Source: an uncultured Prevotella sp.
GTDB lineage: Bacteria > Bacteroidota > Bacteroidia > Bacteroidales > Bacteroidaceae
Reading direction: 5' to 3'
DNA length: 42,778 bases
Assembly: GCA_934254985.1 (NCBI GenBank)
Contig: CAKQMS010000027.1
Coordinates: 1-42,778 of the forward strand
Every line of letters begins with the position of its first letter. The stretch's first letter is position 1. Both the position numbers and the translations under genes were made by a program. Positions 15,360-23,640 of this stretch are shown one piece after another. The notes beneath the pieces were generated by a model. It was not told where the DNA came from. It was given only the letters and a program-made list of their open reading frames with translations, and made no database searches.

Positions 15360-16625
15360 ATGACAATACAGGATTTAAGTATATCACTAGATACCGTTTG
15401 GATGCTATTGGCAGCCATGTTGGTGTTCTTTATGCAGCCAGGTTTTGCACTCTGCGAGGCAGGTTTTACACGTAGCAAAAACACCGCGAACATATTGTTC
15501 AAGAACTTTGTCGACTTCATGTTCGGCTCACTTCTCTTTTGGCTCATAGGCTTCGGCTTCATGTTTGGAAGCGATGGTCAGGGCTTTATCGGAATGCCAC
15601 ACTTTGGCGATTTCTCATTCTATACTCATCCAGCAGGGTTGCCAACCGAAGGCTTCCTCATCTTCCAGACAGTGTTCTGTGCAACATCAGCAACTATCGT
15701 TTCCGGAGCAATGGCTGAGCGCACTAAGTTTTCTATGTATTGCGTGTATTCAGTATTTATTTCTTTGCTCATCTATCCTATCTCCGGACACTGGACATGG
15801 GGCGGCGGTTGGCTCTGCAATGGTGAAGCTGGCAGCTTTATGATGGATACATTCGGATACGCCTTCCACGACTTTGCAGGTTCTGCTATCGTTCACTCTG
15901 TAGGTGGTGTGCTTGCTTTCGTTGGTGCTATCGCCCTTGGTCCACGTCTTGGCAAATATGGTAAGGATGGCAAGAGCCGCGCTATTCCTGGTCACAACCT
16001 CATGGCAGCATCTCTTGGTGTGTTCATCCTCTGGTTTGGTTGGTTCGGTTTCAACCCAGGTTCACAGCTCGCAGCATCAGGCGAAGTAAACAGAGTTGCT
16101 ATCTCACACGTATTCCTCACCACCAACCTTGCAGCTGCAGCAGGTGGTATTGCAACAATGTTCACATCTTGGATTAAGTATGGCAAACCATCATTCTCAC
16201 TCACCCTCAACGGTATTTTGGCAGGCTTGGTAGCCATCACCGCAGGTTGCGACCTCGTATCTCCATTTGGAGCAGCAATCATCGGTTTCTTGGCAGGTAT
16301 CATCCTTGTATTCTCTATCGAGTTTATCGATACCAAGCTTCATATTGACGACCCTGTAGGTGCAAGCTCTGTACACGGTGTATGCGGTATCTTCGGTACA
16401 TTGATGACAGGTCTTTTGGCTGTCGATGGTGGTACATTCTATGGCGGTGGCTTCGGCTTCTTCGGAGCTCAGTGCTTGGGTATTCTTGCCATAGATGTAT
16501 GGGCAGCAGTAGCAGGAGCAATATTGTTCTTCGGTATCAAGAAGCTCGTTGGTCTTCGTGTTGACAAGCGTATTGAGGAAGAAGGTCTCGATATCTACGA
16601 GCACGGAGAGAGCTGCTACAACTAA
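15360..16625 (+). CDS. amtB: Ammonium transporter
   Basis: 421 residues with about 11 hydrophobic segments, the AmtB/MEP/Rh fold. It conducts ammonium across the inner membrane and is gated by GlnK. Signature stretches are F-M-Q-P-G-F-A-L-C-E-A-G-F-T-R-S-K-N (~23), D-F-A-G-S-A-I-V-H-S-V-G-G (first pore His) and D-D-P-V-G-A-S-S-V-H-G-V-C-G-I-F-G (second pore His). No cleavable signal peptide is evident, as in many Gram-negative homologues outside the enterobacteria. glnK-amtB is the classical order. A hairpin follows the stop codon (16634-16665). Confidence 0.96.
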   Translation: MTIQDLSISLDTVWMLLAAMLVFFMQPGFALCEAGFTRSKNTANILFKNFVDFMFGSLLFWLIGFGFMFGSDGQGFIGMPHFGDFSFYTHPAGLPTEGFLIFQTVFCATSATIVSGAMAERTKFSMYCVYSVFISLLIYPISGHWTWGGGWLCNGEAGSFMMDTFGYAFHDFAGSAIVHSVGGVLAFVGAIALGPRLGKYGKDGKSRAIPGHNLMAASLGVFILWFGWFGFNPGSQLAASGEVNRVAISHVFLTTNLAAAAGGIATMFTSWIKYGKPSFSLTLNGILAGLVAITAGCDLVSPFGAAIIGFLAGIILVFSIEFIDTKLHIDDPVGASSVHGVCGIFGTLMTGLLAVDGGTFYGGGFGFFGAQCLGILAIDVWAAVAGAILFFGIKKLVGLRVDKRIEEEGLDIYEHGESCYN

Positions 16626-16633
16626 AGATTATA

Positions 16634-16665
16634 ATTACTATCCCTCGTTAGTGGGGGATAGTAAT
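16634..16665 (+). terminator. Stem-loop after amtB
   Basis: ATTACTATCCC (16634-16644) pairs perfectly with GGGATAGTAAT (16655-16665). There is no T tract directly after it, so it may stabilise or separate transcripts rather than terminate fully. Confidence 0.55.
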
Positions 16666-16714
16666 ATAAACGAGTTTTAACCAAACTCATATATATTAAC
16701 CATTTCTTGCTTCA

Positions 16715-16780
16715 TCCTCAGTTATACCAGACTATTTAATTCCTTCTCTTTAGCAGAGGGGCTGAGGGTGGAGCTACTTT
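16715..16780 (+). promoter_or_regulatory. Nested hairpin plus T6 tract just before asnB
   Basis: TCCTCAG (16715-16721) pairs with CTGAGGG (16762-16768), enclosing a CCTTCTCT/AGAGGGG hairpin; a run of six T follows 10 nt later, ending 16 bp before the asnB ATG. It could be a terminator for glnK-amtB, an attenuator in the asnB leader or a dispersed repeat. No clear promoter for asnB is visible. Confidence 0.4.
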
Positions 16781-16796
16781 TTTAAACTTTACAACC

Positions 16797-18494
16797 ATGT
16801 GTGGAATAGTATCTATCTTTAACATCAAAGAGCAGACCCAAGAGCTTCGACAAAAGGCTTTGAGAATGAGTCAGAAGATTCGTCATCGCGGTCCAGACTG
16901 GAGCGGTATCTGCTGCAAAGGCTCTGCCATACTTGCTCACGAAAGATTGAGCATCGTAGATCCAGAGTCGGGTAAGCAACCATTGTTTTCGCCTGATGGA
17001 AGTCAGGTGTTGGCAGTAAATGGCGAAATCTATAACCATAAAGATATCCGCCAGCATTTTGCTGGTAGCTATGAGTTTCAAACAGGTAGCGACTGCGAGG
17101 TTATCTTGGCATTATATCGAGAGATGATGGCCAAGACCTCAGAACCAACAAGTGCCGACATCACAGCAATGATAGAGCAACTCAGTGGCATCTTCGCCTT
17201 TGCTCTCTACGATTCTGAGCGCGACACCTTTCTCATAGCTCGCGACCCTATTGGTGTGATACCTCTTTATATTGGTTACGACAAAGATGGCAAAGTGTAT
17301 GTGGCAAGCGAACTGAAAGCTCTCGAAGGACAATGCGATTCGTATGAACCGTTCCTTCCAGGACATTTCTATTGGAGCCGCACACCAAAGATGCAAAGAT
17401 ACTATACCCGCGATTGGTTTAGCTATGATGCTGTGAAAAACAATGGTGCATCAGTAGCCGATGTGCACGATGCACTTGAAGATGCTGTGAAGCGTCAGCT
17501 TATGAGCGATGTTCCTTATGGTGTGTTGCTCTCTGGCGGCTTAGACTCGTCGGTGATATCTGCCATAGCTGAGAAATATTCTGCCAACAGAATAGAGGAA
17601 GACTGCAAGAGTCCGGCATGGTGGCCAAGGTTGCATTCCTTTGCCGTAGGACTAAAAGGTGCTCCCGACTTGGCTAAAGCACGACTCGTTGCCGACCATA
17701 TCGGTACCGTACACCATGAAATCAACTACACCATTCAAGAGGGATTGGATGCTATACGCGATGTGATATATTTCATCGAAACCTACGATGTAACCACCGT
17801 TAGAGCAAGCACACCGATGTATCTCTTGGCGCGTGTCATAAAGAGCATGGGTATAAAGATGGTGCTATCGGGCGAAGGTGCCGACGAGATATTCGGTGGC
17901 TATCTGTATTTCCATAAAGCTCCTACAGCCAAGGCTTTCCATGAAGAGACCGTAAGAAAGCTGTCTAAGCTATATCTTTACGACTGTCTGCGTGCCAACA
18001 AGAGTCTTTCGGCTTGGGGAGTAGAGGGCAGAGTGCCTTTCTTGGACAAGGAGTTCCTTGATGTTGCAATGAGACTAAACCCAGAGACAAAGATGTGTCC
18101 AGGACATACCATGGAGAAGAAGATAGTGCGCGAAGCCTTTGCCGATATGTTGCCTGAAGAAGTGGCATGGCGACAGAAAGAGCAGTTTAGCGATGGAGTA
18201 GGCTATTCGTGGATAGACACCTTGAAGGAGATAACAGCTGCTGCCGTTAGCGATGAACAGATGGAGCATGCTGCCGAAAGGTTCCCTATCAATCCTCCTC
18301 GCAACAAAGAGGAATACTATTATCGCTCTATATTTGCCGAGCATTTCCCGTCAGATAGTGCTGCTCGCAGTGTGCCGAGTGTGCCAAGCGTGGCTTGCTC
18401 TACTGCAGAAGCATTGGCATGGGATGCTGCATTCAAGAATATGAACGATCCAAGCGGACGTGCCGTTGCTGGAGTTCATGAACAGGCATATTAA
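16797..18494 (+). CDS. asnB: Glutamine-hydrolysing asparagine synthetase B
   Basis: 565 residues. It makes asparagine from aspartate, ATP and glutamine amide nitrogen. The N-terminal class II amidotransferase domain begins directly with the catalytic Cys2 (M-C-G-I-V-S) and includes R-H-R-G-P-D and N-G-E-I-Y-N. The C-terminal synthetase domain has the pyrophosphate loop S-G-G-L-D-S-S (246-252), L-S-G-E-G-A-D-E-I-F-G-G-Y and E-G-R-V-P-F-L-D. The C-terminal ~40 residues are rich in Ser, Ala and Val (S-V-P-S-V-P-S-V-A-C). It lies behind glnK-amtB in the same orientation, consistent with nitrogen storage when ammonia is taken up. A strong terminator follows at 18547. Confidence 0.95.
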   Translation: MCGIVSIFNIKEQTQELRQKALRMSQKIRHRGPDWSGICCKGSAILAHERLSIVDPESGKQPLFSPDGSQVLAVNGEIYNHKDIRQHFAGSYEFQTGSDCEVILALYREMMAKTSEPTSADITAMIEQLSGIFAFALYDSERDTFLIARDPIGVIPLYIGYDKDGKVYVASELKALEGQCDSYEPFLPGHFYWSRTPKMQRYYTRDWFSYDAVKNNGASVADVHDALEDAVKRQLMSDVPYGVLLSGGLDSSVISAIAEKYSANRIEEDCKSPAWWPRLHSFAVGLKGAPDLAKARLVADHIGTVHHEINYTIQEGLDAIRDVIYFIETYDVTTVRASTPMYLLARVIKSMGIKMVLSGEGADEIFGGYLYFHKAPTAKAFHEETVRKLSKLYLYDCLRANKSLSAWGVEGRVPFLDKEFLDVAMRLNPETKMCPGHTMEKKIVREAFADMLPEEVAWRQKEQFSDGVGYSWIDTLKEITAAAVSDEQMEHAAERFPINPPRNKEEYYYRSIFAEHFPSDSAARSVPSVPSVACSTAEALAWDAAFKNMNDPSGRAVAGVHEQAY

Positions 18495-18546
18495 TTTATC
18501 AACGATATCTGACTGAATAAATATATATAATTAAGAGGTTTGTTAC

Positions 18547-18614
18547 AAAAAAGGGGAACCTTATATATTCACATTATTAACCATTGTGAGTATATATGTT
18601 TCCCCTTATTTTTT
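18547..18614 (+). terminator. Rho-independent terminator after asnB
   Basis: AAGGGGAA (18551-18558) pairs with TTCCCCTT (18600-18607), with a second inner helix (ATATAT/TATATAT and CAC/GTG), preceded by an A-run and followed by ATTTTTT. The symmetrical A and T flanks allow bidirectional function. Confidence 0.85.
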
Positions 18615-18677
18615 ATATATAAAGCTCTCTTTTTAAGATGAAAAATAAATGTTTTAGTAAAAATATATGTATAACTC

Positions 18678-18708
18678 TTGTGAGATTGAGAAATATTAAC
18701 TACTTTTG
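18678..18708 (+). promoter_or_regulatory. Promoter for the lipoprotein at 18791
   Basis: TTG (18678-18680), 20 bp, TACTTTTG (18701-18708). The start near 18715 gives a leader of about 75 nt. Confidence 0.65.
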
Positions 18709-18790
18709 CAACCAATTAATCTACTGATGTTTAAGAGACTATTAAAACAAAACAATTTCTAAGAGTTATAAATAAATTACTATATCAGTT

Positions 18791-20365
18791 ATGAAAAGAA
18801 TGACATTGTTTATGTCGGCAGCTCTTGCTTTGGGCTTGTCGGCATGTTCATCTGATGATACCATTGTCGACAATGGTACAAATGGAAATGGTATTCCTTC
18901 TGCTTCTTTAAGCTATGCTCCAACACGTGCAGCAGAAGTTTCTGCTTATTCTAATGGCCATCGTGTAGCCAAAAAGCAACAGGCTGTAGTGTCTGTATCA
19001 AATGTGGCTCCACTTGACAATGCTCTACTTGAGTCTACTGCTGAAGTATTCCTCAATATTTTGCCAGAAGACCAAGACAATTTGAACATTACACCAACAA
19101 AAGCTGGTGTTAGCAATTGGACAACAAACTATCTCTATGTTTCTGATGGTAAGCCATTCACTCTCTATCCTGCTTACTCAAAGACTTCATCTCACGATAT
19201 TATCGGTATATACTATTATGATGAAGAAGGTGTTAAGCACGAGCAGGATATCTTCGATAATGAAGGTCAGTGCCCTTGGTGGTACTATAAAGACAAGGAC
19301 GGTATACAGATTACTGTAGAAAAAGGATATAAGTTTGGTTTCTATCTAAGAACTACTTATGGTTATAATAGAAATGACCGCGACAATAATTTCGTTGGCA
19401 ATGTAGAAGAGACTTACTATTCTAACATAAGCGAGAATACTGCTTGTTCGTCTGAAAGTCACTATAAGTTTTGGGAAGATAATGGCTGTTATGGCAATGG
19501 TGTACACTCTGCATCATTCTCTTATGGCGGAAATACATTCTTTGGCTTTGAGGATTGGGAACATGGTGACCGTCATAATTTCGACCTCAACGATGTAGTG
19601 TTTATGATTACATCAGAACTTAGCATTAAGGATCAGCCTAAAGAAGAGGATAAGAAGCCTGAGGTAACTCCAACTCCAGAGCCAGAACCAGAGCCTACAC
19701 CAACTCCTACTCCAGAACCAGGTGAAGACCCAGCTCCTTCTGTAGTAGCAGGTAATGGTTCAGTAGAAGTTAACTTCTCTATCTACGACCGCAAGTATGA
19801 GGCAAACGAGACAAAGTTGTCTATCCACGTTCGTGATACCACAGACGTAACAATCGTTATTCCAACTCCTGCAGAATACTATTGTCCTGTAGACGATATG
19901 ATGATTGTACAGAAGCACGACATCGCTCAGGTTTACAACACCTCGTCAACAGTTGATATGGATATCAACGGTAATAAGGTTTCGCTCACAACAACCTATG
20001 CCAAGGATGGTATCACAATCTCTACAAATGGTATCAATGCAGAGGTGTTGAAGTATCTTCGCGATACTTACGGTGATGGTTTGACTTTCGAAATAAATAG
20101 CTACTTCGCAACAGAGCGCGTAGATGCAAGTGGCAATAAGGTGGCTGTTACAAGAGATGAAATCCAGAAGATGCTTAATCGTTCGACAATCTCGTTCACA
20201 AATACTCCTAAGTTCTATCTCAACGCATTTGGTGTAATCGATAATGCTATCATTCCTAACGATTGCAATGTTAAACCTGCTGACGCTACTCTCTTCGGCG
20301 ACCGAGAAGGTGTTGAACCAGAACATGGCAGCACTTCATATCTATATATTTGGGAAAGAAAATAG
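18791..20365 (+). CDS. Lipoprotein with DUF4114-like domain and Pro-rich linker
   Basis: 524 residues. The SPII lipobox is L-S-A-C, with lipidated Cys19 followed by S-S-D-D-T. The N-terminal half (about 100-278) ends in a DUF4114-like signature, F-G-F-E-D-W-E-H-G-D-R-H-N-F-D-L-N-D-V-V-F, in which the D-x-D-x-N-D pattern probably binds calcium. A 35-residue linker of T-P-T-P-E-P-E-P repeats follows (about 290-325), then a second beta-rich domain (about 330-500). The domain-linker-domain plan on a lipid anchor suggests a surface-exposed binding protein. Ligand unknown. It is a single gene between its own promoter and a strong terminator. Confidence 0.82.
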   Translation: MKRMTLFMSAALALGLSACSSDDTIVDNGTNGNGIPSASLSYAPTRAAEVSAYSNGHRVAKKQQAVVSVSNVAPLDNALLESTAEVFLNILPEDQDNLNITPTKAGVSNWTTNYLYVSDGKPFTLYPAYSKTSSHDIIGIYYYDEEGVKHEQDIFDNEGQCPWWYYKDKDGIQITVEKGYKFGFYLRTTYGYNRNDRDNNFVGNVEETYYSNISENTACSSESHYKFWEDNGCYGNGVHSASFSYGGNTFFGFEDWEHGDRHNFDLNDVVFMITSELSIKDQPKEEDKKPEVTPTPEPEPEPTPTPTPEPGEDPAPSVVAGNGSVEVNFSIYDRKYEANETKLSIHVRDTTDVTIVIPTPAEYYCPVDDMMIVQKHDIAQVYNTSSTVDMDINGNKVSLTTTYAKDGITISTNGINAEVLKYLRDTYGDGLTFEINSYFATERVDASGNKVAVTRDEIQKMLNRSTISFTNTPKFYLNAFGVIDNAIIPNDCNVKPADATLFGDREGVEPEHGSTSYLYIWERK

Positions 20366-20404
20366 TTTTAGCTACATCTTAAGACTATAATCCTATATAA
20401 TATT

Positions 20405-20462
20405 AAAGGCACAACTTTACATTCCTAATTACAAGGAAAATGTAAAGTTGTGCCTTTTTTAT
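20405..20462 (+). terminator. Strong terminator overlapping the next promoter
   Basis: A perfect 19-bp stem (20405-20423 with 20439-20457) runs straight into T. The final T of this tract is within a few bases of the -33 element of the following promoter, so termination and initiation are back to back. Confidence 0.93.
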
Positions 20463-20504
20463 TTTGTATTGCGCTCGATTTGCACTATCTTTGCACTATC
20501 TTTG
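20463..20504 (+). promoter_or_regulatory. Promoter with duplicated -7 box
   Basis: TTTG (20463-20466), 19 bp, TATCTTTG (20486-20493) fits the consensus exactly. An 11-bp tandem duplication (TTTGCACTATC) provides a second TATCTTTG at 20497-20504, whose best -33 is poorly spaced. The leader from the first box is about 38 nt to the ATG at 20537. Confidence 0.75.
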
Positions 20505-20536
20505 CAACGAGTTTTAACCTAAAAACCATTACTATT

Positions 20537-21559
20537 ATGCCACAACTGCATCCTGCCAAGACAGACATTGCCGTATTGCTGTTGTTCTTTAATCGTCCTT
20601 CCACCTTTAAACTTGTTTTTGAGGAGGTGAAGAAGGCACGCCCTTCGCGCTTGTTCCTATACCAAGATGGACCAAGAGGCGAGAAGGATATGGCTGGTAT
20701 TGAGGCTTGCAGAAAGATAGCAGAGGATATAGACTGGGAATGCGACGTGAGGAAGAATTTCCAAACTCGCAACTATGGCTGCGACCCTTCGGGCTATATG
20801 GCTCATAAGTGGGCTTTCTCGCTTGCCGACAAGTGTATAGTGTTGGAAGATGATGTGGTGCCAAGTCAATCGTTCTTTCCTTTCTGTAAAGAGATGCTCG
20901 ACCGCTACGAGAATGATGAACGCATAACGATGGTGGCTGGTTTCAATACCGATGAGGTGACTACAGCTGTTCCTTACAGCTATTTTTTTACCTCTGTATT
21001 CTCGATATGGGGATGGGCATCATGGCGAAGAGTGGTGGAGAAATGGGATGGCGACTATACATTCCTCAATGATGACTTCAACCGCACACAGCTTGCTCAT
21101 CTTGCAAAGGAACGTGGAGTGAGAGACGACTTTATGCAGATGTGCTACGATCACAAGGCTAATGGTAAACAATATTTCGAAAGCATATTTTGGTCAACAA
21201 TGTTGATGAATAATGGGCTTGCCATTATGCCAACAATAAACCAAATAAATAATGTCGGTGCTACTGCCGATTCTACCCACTATGGCGAACTGCTAACTAT
21301 GCCTAAGGCTCTGCGCCGTATATTCACTATGGATCGCCTTGAAATAGATTTCCCATTGAAGCATCCTAAATATGTGATGGAATATGTTGACTATAAGCAC
21401 CGATTATATCGTCGCAATGCGTGGGGACATCCTTGGGTAAAGATAGCACGATCATTCGAGGAACTATTCTACAATCTTCGTCAAGCCAACTTTGCATATA
21501 TATGGAAGATGCTGACACGAAGAATAAGAAAGCTGATGGGAATAGAAAAGCATAAATAA
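20537..21559 (+). CDS. Nucleotide-sugar glycosyltransferase, GT-A fold
   Basis: 340 residues from the ATG at 20537; the frame is open back to 20450, but that part lies over the terminator and promoter. The N-terminus (I-A-V-L-L-L-F-F-N-R-P-S-T-F) and L-F-L-Y-Q-D-G-P-R match the start of GT-A nucleotide-diphospho-sugar transferases of the GNT-I-like type. The metal-binding acidic motif is V-L-E-D-D-V-V-P (104-106), and G-W-A-S-W-R-R follows near 180. No membrane segment is visible. Donor and acceptor are unknown; LPS or capsule assembly is likely. It stands alone between its own promoter and the GH97 gene 57 bp downstream. Confidence 0.82.
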   Translation: MPQLHPAKTDIAVLLLFFNRPSTFKLVFEEVKKARPSRLFLYQDGPRGEKDMAGIEACRKIAEDIDWECDVRKNFQTRNYGCDPSGYMAHKWAFSLADKCIVLEDDVVPSQSFFPFCKEMLDRYENDERITMVAGFNTDEVTTAVPYSYFFTSVFSIWGWASWRRVVEKWDGDYTFLNDDFNRTQLAHLAKERGVRDDFMQMCYDHKANGKQYFESIFWSTMLMNNGLAIMPTINQINNVGATADSTHYGELLTMPKALRRIFTMDRLEIDFPLKHPKYVMEYVDYKHRLYRRNAWGHPWVKIARSFEELFYNLRQANFAYIWKMLTRRIRKLMGIEKHK

Positions 21560-21578
21560 TAATATTCAAATACAATTC

Positions 21579-21586
21579 TAACTTTG
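21579..21586 (+). promoter_or_regulatory. -7 element before the GH97 gene
   Basis: TAACTTTG matches the Bacteroidetes -7 consensus. No TTG is present at the right distance, so the promoter is weak or activator-dependent. It would start transcription about 25 nt before the ATG. Confidence 0.35.
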
Positions 21587-21616
21587 TTATCAATAACATT
21601 TTTAATTAACACCTAA

Positions 21617-23578
21617 ATGAAGAAAACAATTCTATGCTCGCTTGCTGCATTGATGACTGCAAGCGCAATGGCTACTGATGTGAAGGTGGCATCGCCTGAT
21701 GGCAAATTGCAGGTAACTATCTCTGACGAAGGTGGTAAACCAACCTTCGTGGTAAACTACGATGGTAAGCAGATGATGACTCCTTCTGCACTCGGACTCA
21801 ACACCAATATCGGTGATTTCACACAAGGTCTTACCATCAAAGACTCTAAAGAAAATAGCATCGACAGCAAATATACCATGTCGCGCACTAAGGCTTCTGA
21901 GGTTCACTATCAGGCTAACGAGGTGAATATCACTATGGAGAATGCTAAGAAGTGGCCTCTGACAGTTACCTTCCGTGTGTCAAACTCTGATGTGGCATTC
22001 CGCTACACTCTTCATCGTGGCAAGGGCAACAACCCTAAGTGTGCCGTTATCTATTCTGAGGCAAGTGCATTCAACTTCCCTGACTATACCACTACATTCA
22101 TCTGTCCACAGAGCAAGACTATGGTGGGATGGGAACGTACAAAACCATCTTACGAAGAGGAATATACTGCTGATGCAGCAATGGACGTGAAGTCGAAGTT
22201 TGGTGAAGGCTACACCTTCCCTTGCTTGTTCCATGTTGGCAACGATGGTTGGGTGCTCGTTAGCGAAACTGGCACTGGTAGCAACTATGCGGGCTGCCAC
22301 CTCAGCGACTATGAAAAAGGAAAGGGATATACTGTTGCATTCCCTAACAAAACCGAGATGAATGGCTTGGGAAGCGAATATGTTGGTATCATGGTGCCTG
22401 GTTCTACTCCTTGGCGTACCATCACCGTAGGTTCTAATCTTAAACCAATCGTTGAAACTACTGTGGCTTACGACCTTGTAGAACCTCTCTACAAGCCATC
22501 GCGCGATTATAAGCCTGGTCGCTATACATGGTCATGGCTGATGTGGCAGGATAATTCTGTAAACTACAACGATCAGGTGAAGTTCATCGACCTCGCTGCT
22601 ACTATGGGCTATGAATATTGCCTCGTAGACGCATTGTGGGATAAGCAGATAGGCAGAGAGAAGGTTGAAGAGCTCTCACGCTATGCACAGTCGAAAGGTG
22701 TGAAACTCATGCTTTGGTATAACTCTAATGGCTATTGGAATGATGCTCCTCAGGGTCCTCGTGGACGTATGCACACTTCTATTGCTCGTGAAGAGGAGAT
22801 GGCGTGGATGGAGAAGAATAATATCGCAGGTATCAAGGTCGACTTCTTTGGCTCTGATAAGCAGGAGATGATGAAGCTCTACGAAGATATCCTCTCTGAT
22901 GCCAACCGTCATGGTCTGCAGGTGATATTCCATGGTTGCACAATCCCACGTGGTTGGGAACGTATGTATCCTAACTATGTTGCTTCTGAGGCTATGCTCG
23001 CATCTGAGAATGTACGCTTCTCTGATCATCATGCTCGTCAGGAAGGTTTCGAACTCACCATGCATCCTTTCTCCCGCAACACTCTCGGTGCTGCCGATTG
23101 GGGTGGCGTAATGATGAATACCCACATGCATAAGGATAATAAGAGCGGACATCCACGCTACACTTCTGATATCTTTGAGATAGCTTCTGCTTTGGTTATC
23201 CAGACCAGTGTCAACTGTGTTTGCTTGTGCCCAAACAACCTCAACGAGTTGCCACAGTTCGAGATGGATTTTCTCAAGAATCTTCCTACTACATGGGATG
23301 AAACTCGCTATGTTGATGGCTATCCTACACGTTATGCTGTGTTGGCTCGTCGTACTGGCGACAAATGGTATGTAGCTGGTCTTAATGGCACTTCAGAGCC
23401 TAAGACTCTTAAGCTCTCGTTGCCTATGTTTGCTGGCAAGACTGTAAACATCCTTGTTGACCAACCTAAGAAGAAGGGCGAATTCCTCCCAACTCCTGCT
23501 AAGAAGACCATAAAGGTTGGCAAAGATGGTACCGCTAAGGTTACTATCCAAGGCATGGGTGGAATCGTTATATATTAA
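21617..23578 (+). CDS. Glycoside hydrolase family 97, probably retaining alpha-galactosidase type
   Basis: 653 residues with a signal peptide (about 19 residues, ...A-S-A-M-A-T). The three-part GH97 layout is visible: an N-terminal beta-sandwich (20-290), a TIM-barrel (about 300-560) and a C-terminal beta domain. GH97 holds inverting alpha-glucosidases such as SusB and retaining alpha-galactosidases such as BT1871. Here G-I-K-V-D-F-F-G-S-D places an Asp (409) where the retaining group has its nucleophile, and A-S-E-A-M supplies Glu458 as likely acid/base, so the galactosidase type is favoured. It is periplasmic by its signal. No SusC/SusD pair is adjacent, so it is outside a standard polysaccharide utilisation locus. 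Confidence 0.9.
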   Translation: MKKTILCSLAALMTASAMATDVKVASPDGKLQVTISDEGGKPTFVVNYDGKQMMTPSALGLNTNIGDFTQGLTIKDSKENSIDSKYTMSRTKASEVHYQANEVNITMENAKKWPLTVTFRVSNSDVAFRYTLHRGKGNNPKCAVIYSEASAFNFPDYTTTFICPQSKTMVGWERTKPSYEEEYTADAAMDVKSKFGEGYTFPCLFHVGNDGWVLVSETGTGSNYAGCHLSDYEKGKGYTVAFPNKTEMNGLGSEYVGIMVPGSTPWRTITVGSNLKPIVETTVAYDLVEPLYKPSRDYKPGRYTWSWLMWQDNSVNYNDQVKFIDLAATMGYEYCLVDALWDKQIGREKVEELSRYAQSKGVKLMLWYNSNGYWNDAPQGPRGRMHTSIAREEEMAWMEKNNIAGIKVDFFGSDKQEMMKLYEDILSDANRHGLQVIFHGCTIPRGWERMYPNYVASEAMLASENVRFSDHHARQEGFELTMHPFSRNTLGAADWGGVMMNTHMHKDNKSGHPRYTSDIFEIASALVIQTSVNCVCLCPNNLNELPQFEMDFLKNLPTTWDETRYVDGYPTRYAVLARRTGDKWYVAGLNGTSEPKTLKLSLPMFAGKTVNILVDQPKKKGEFLPTPAKKTIKVGKDGTAKVTIQGMGGIVIY

Positions 23579-23582
23579 AAGG

Positions 23583-23640
23583 GTAAAAAGGTAAAAGGGT
23601 AAAAGGGTAAAAAAGCCCTTTTACCCTTTTACCTTTTTAC
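23583..23640. terminator. Bidirectional terminator overlapping a stop codon
   Basis: A perfect 25-bp inverted repeat (23583-23607 with 23616-23640) around an 8-nt loop, built from GGTAAAAG-like units. It separates the convergent GH97 and AAA+ genes. The AAA+ stop codon (23637-23639) lies inside the right arm. Confidence 0.9.

Noticed and set aside
20450..20536. Upstream start for the glycosyltransferase
   Set aside because: The extension would begin in the preceding terminator hairpin and read through the promoter.
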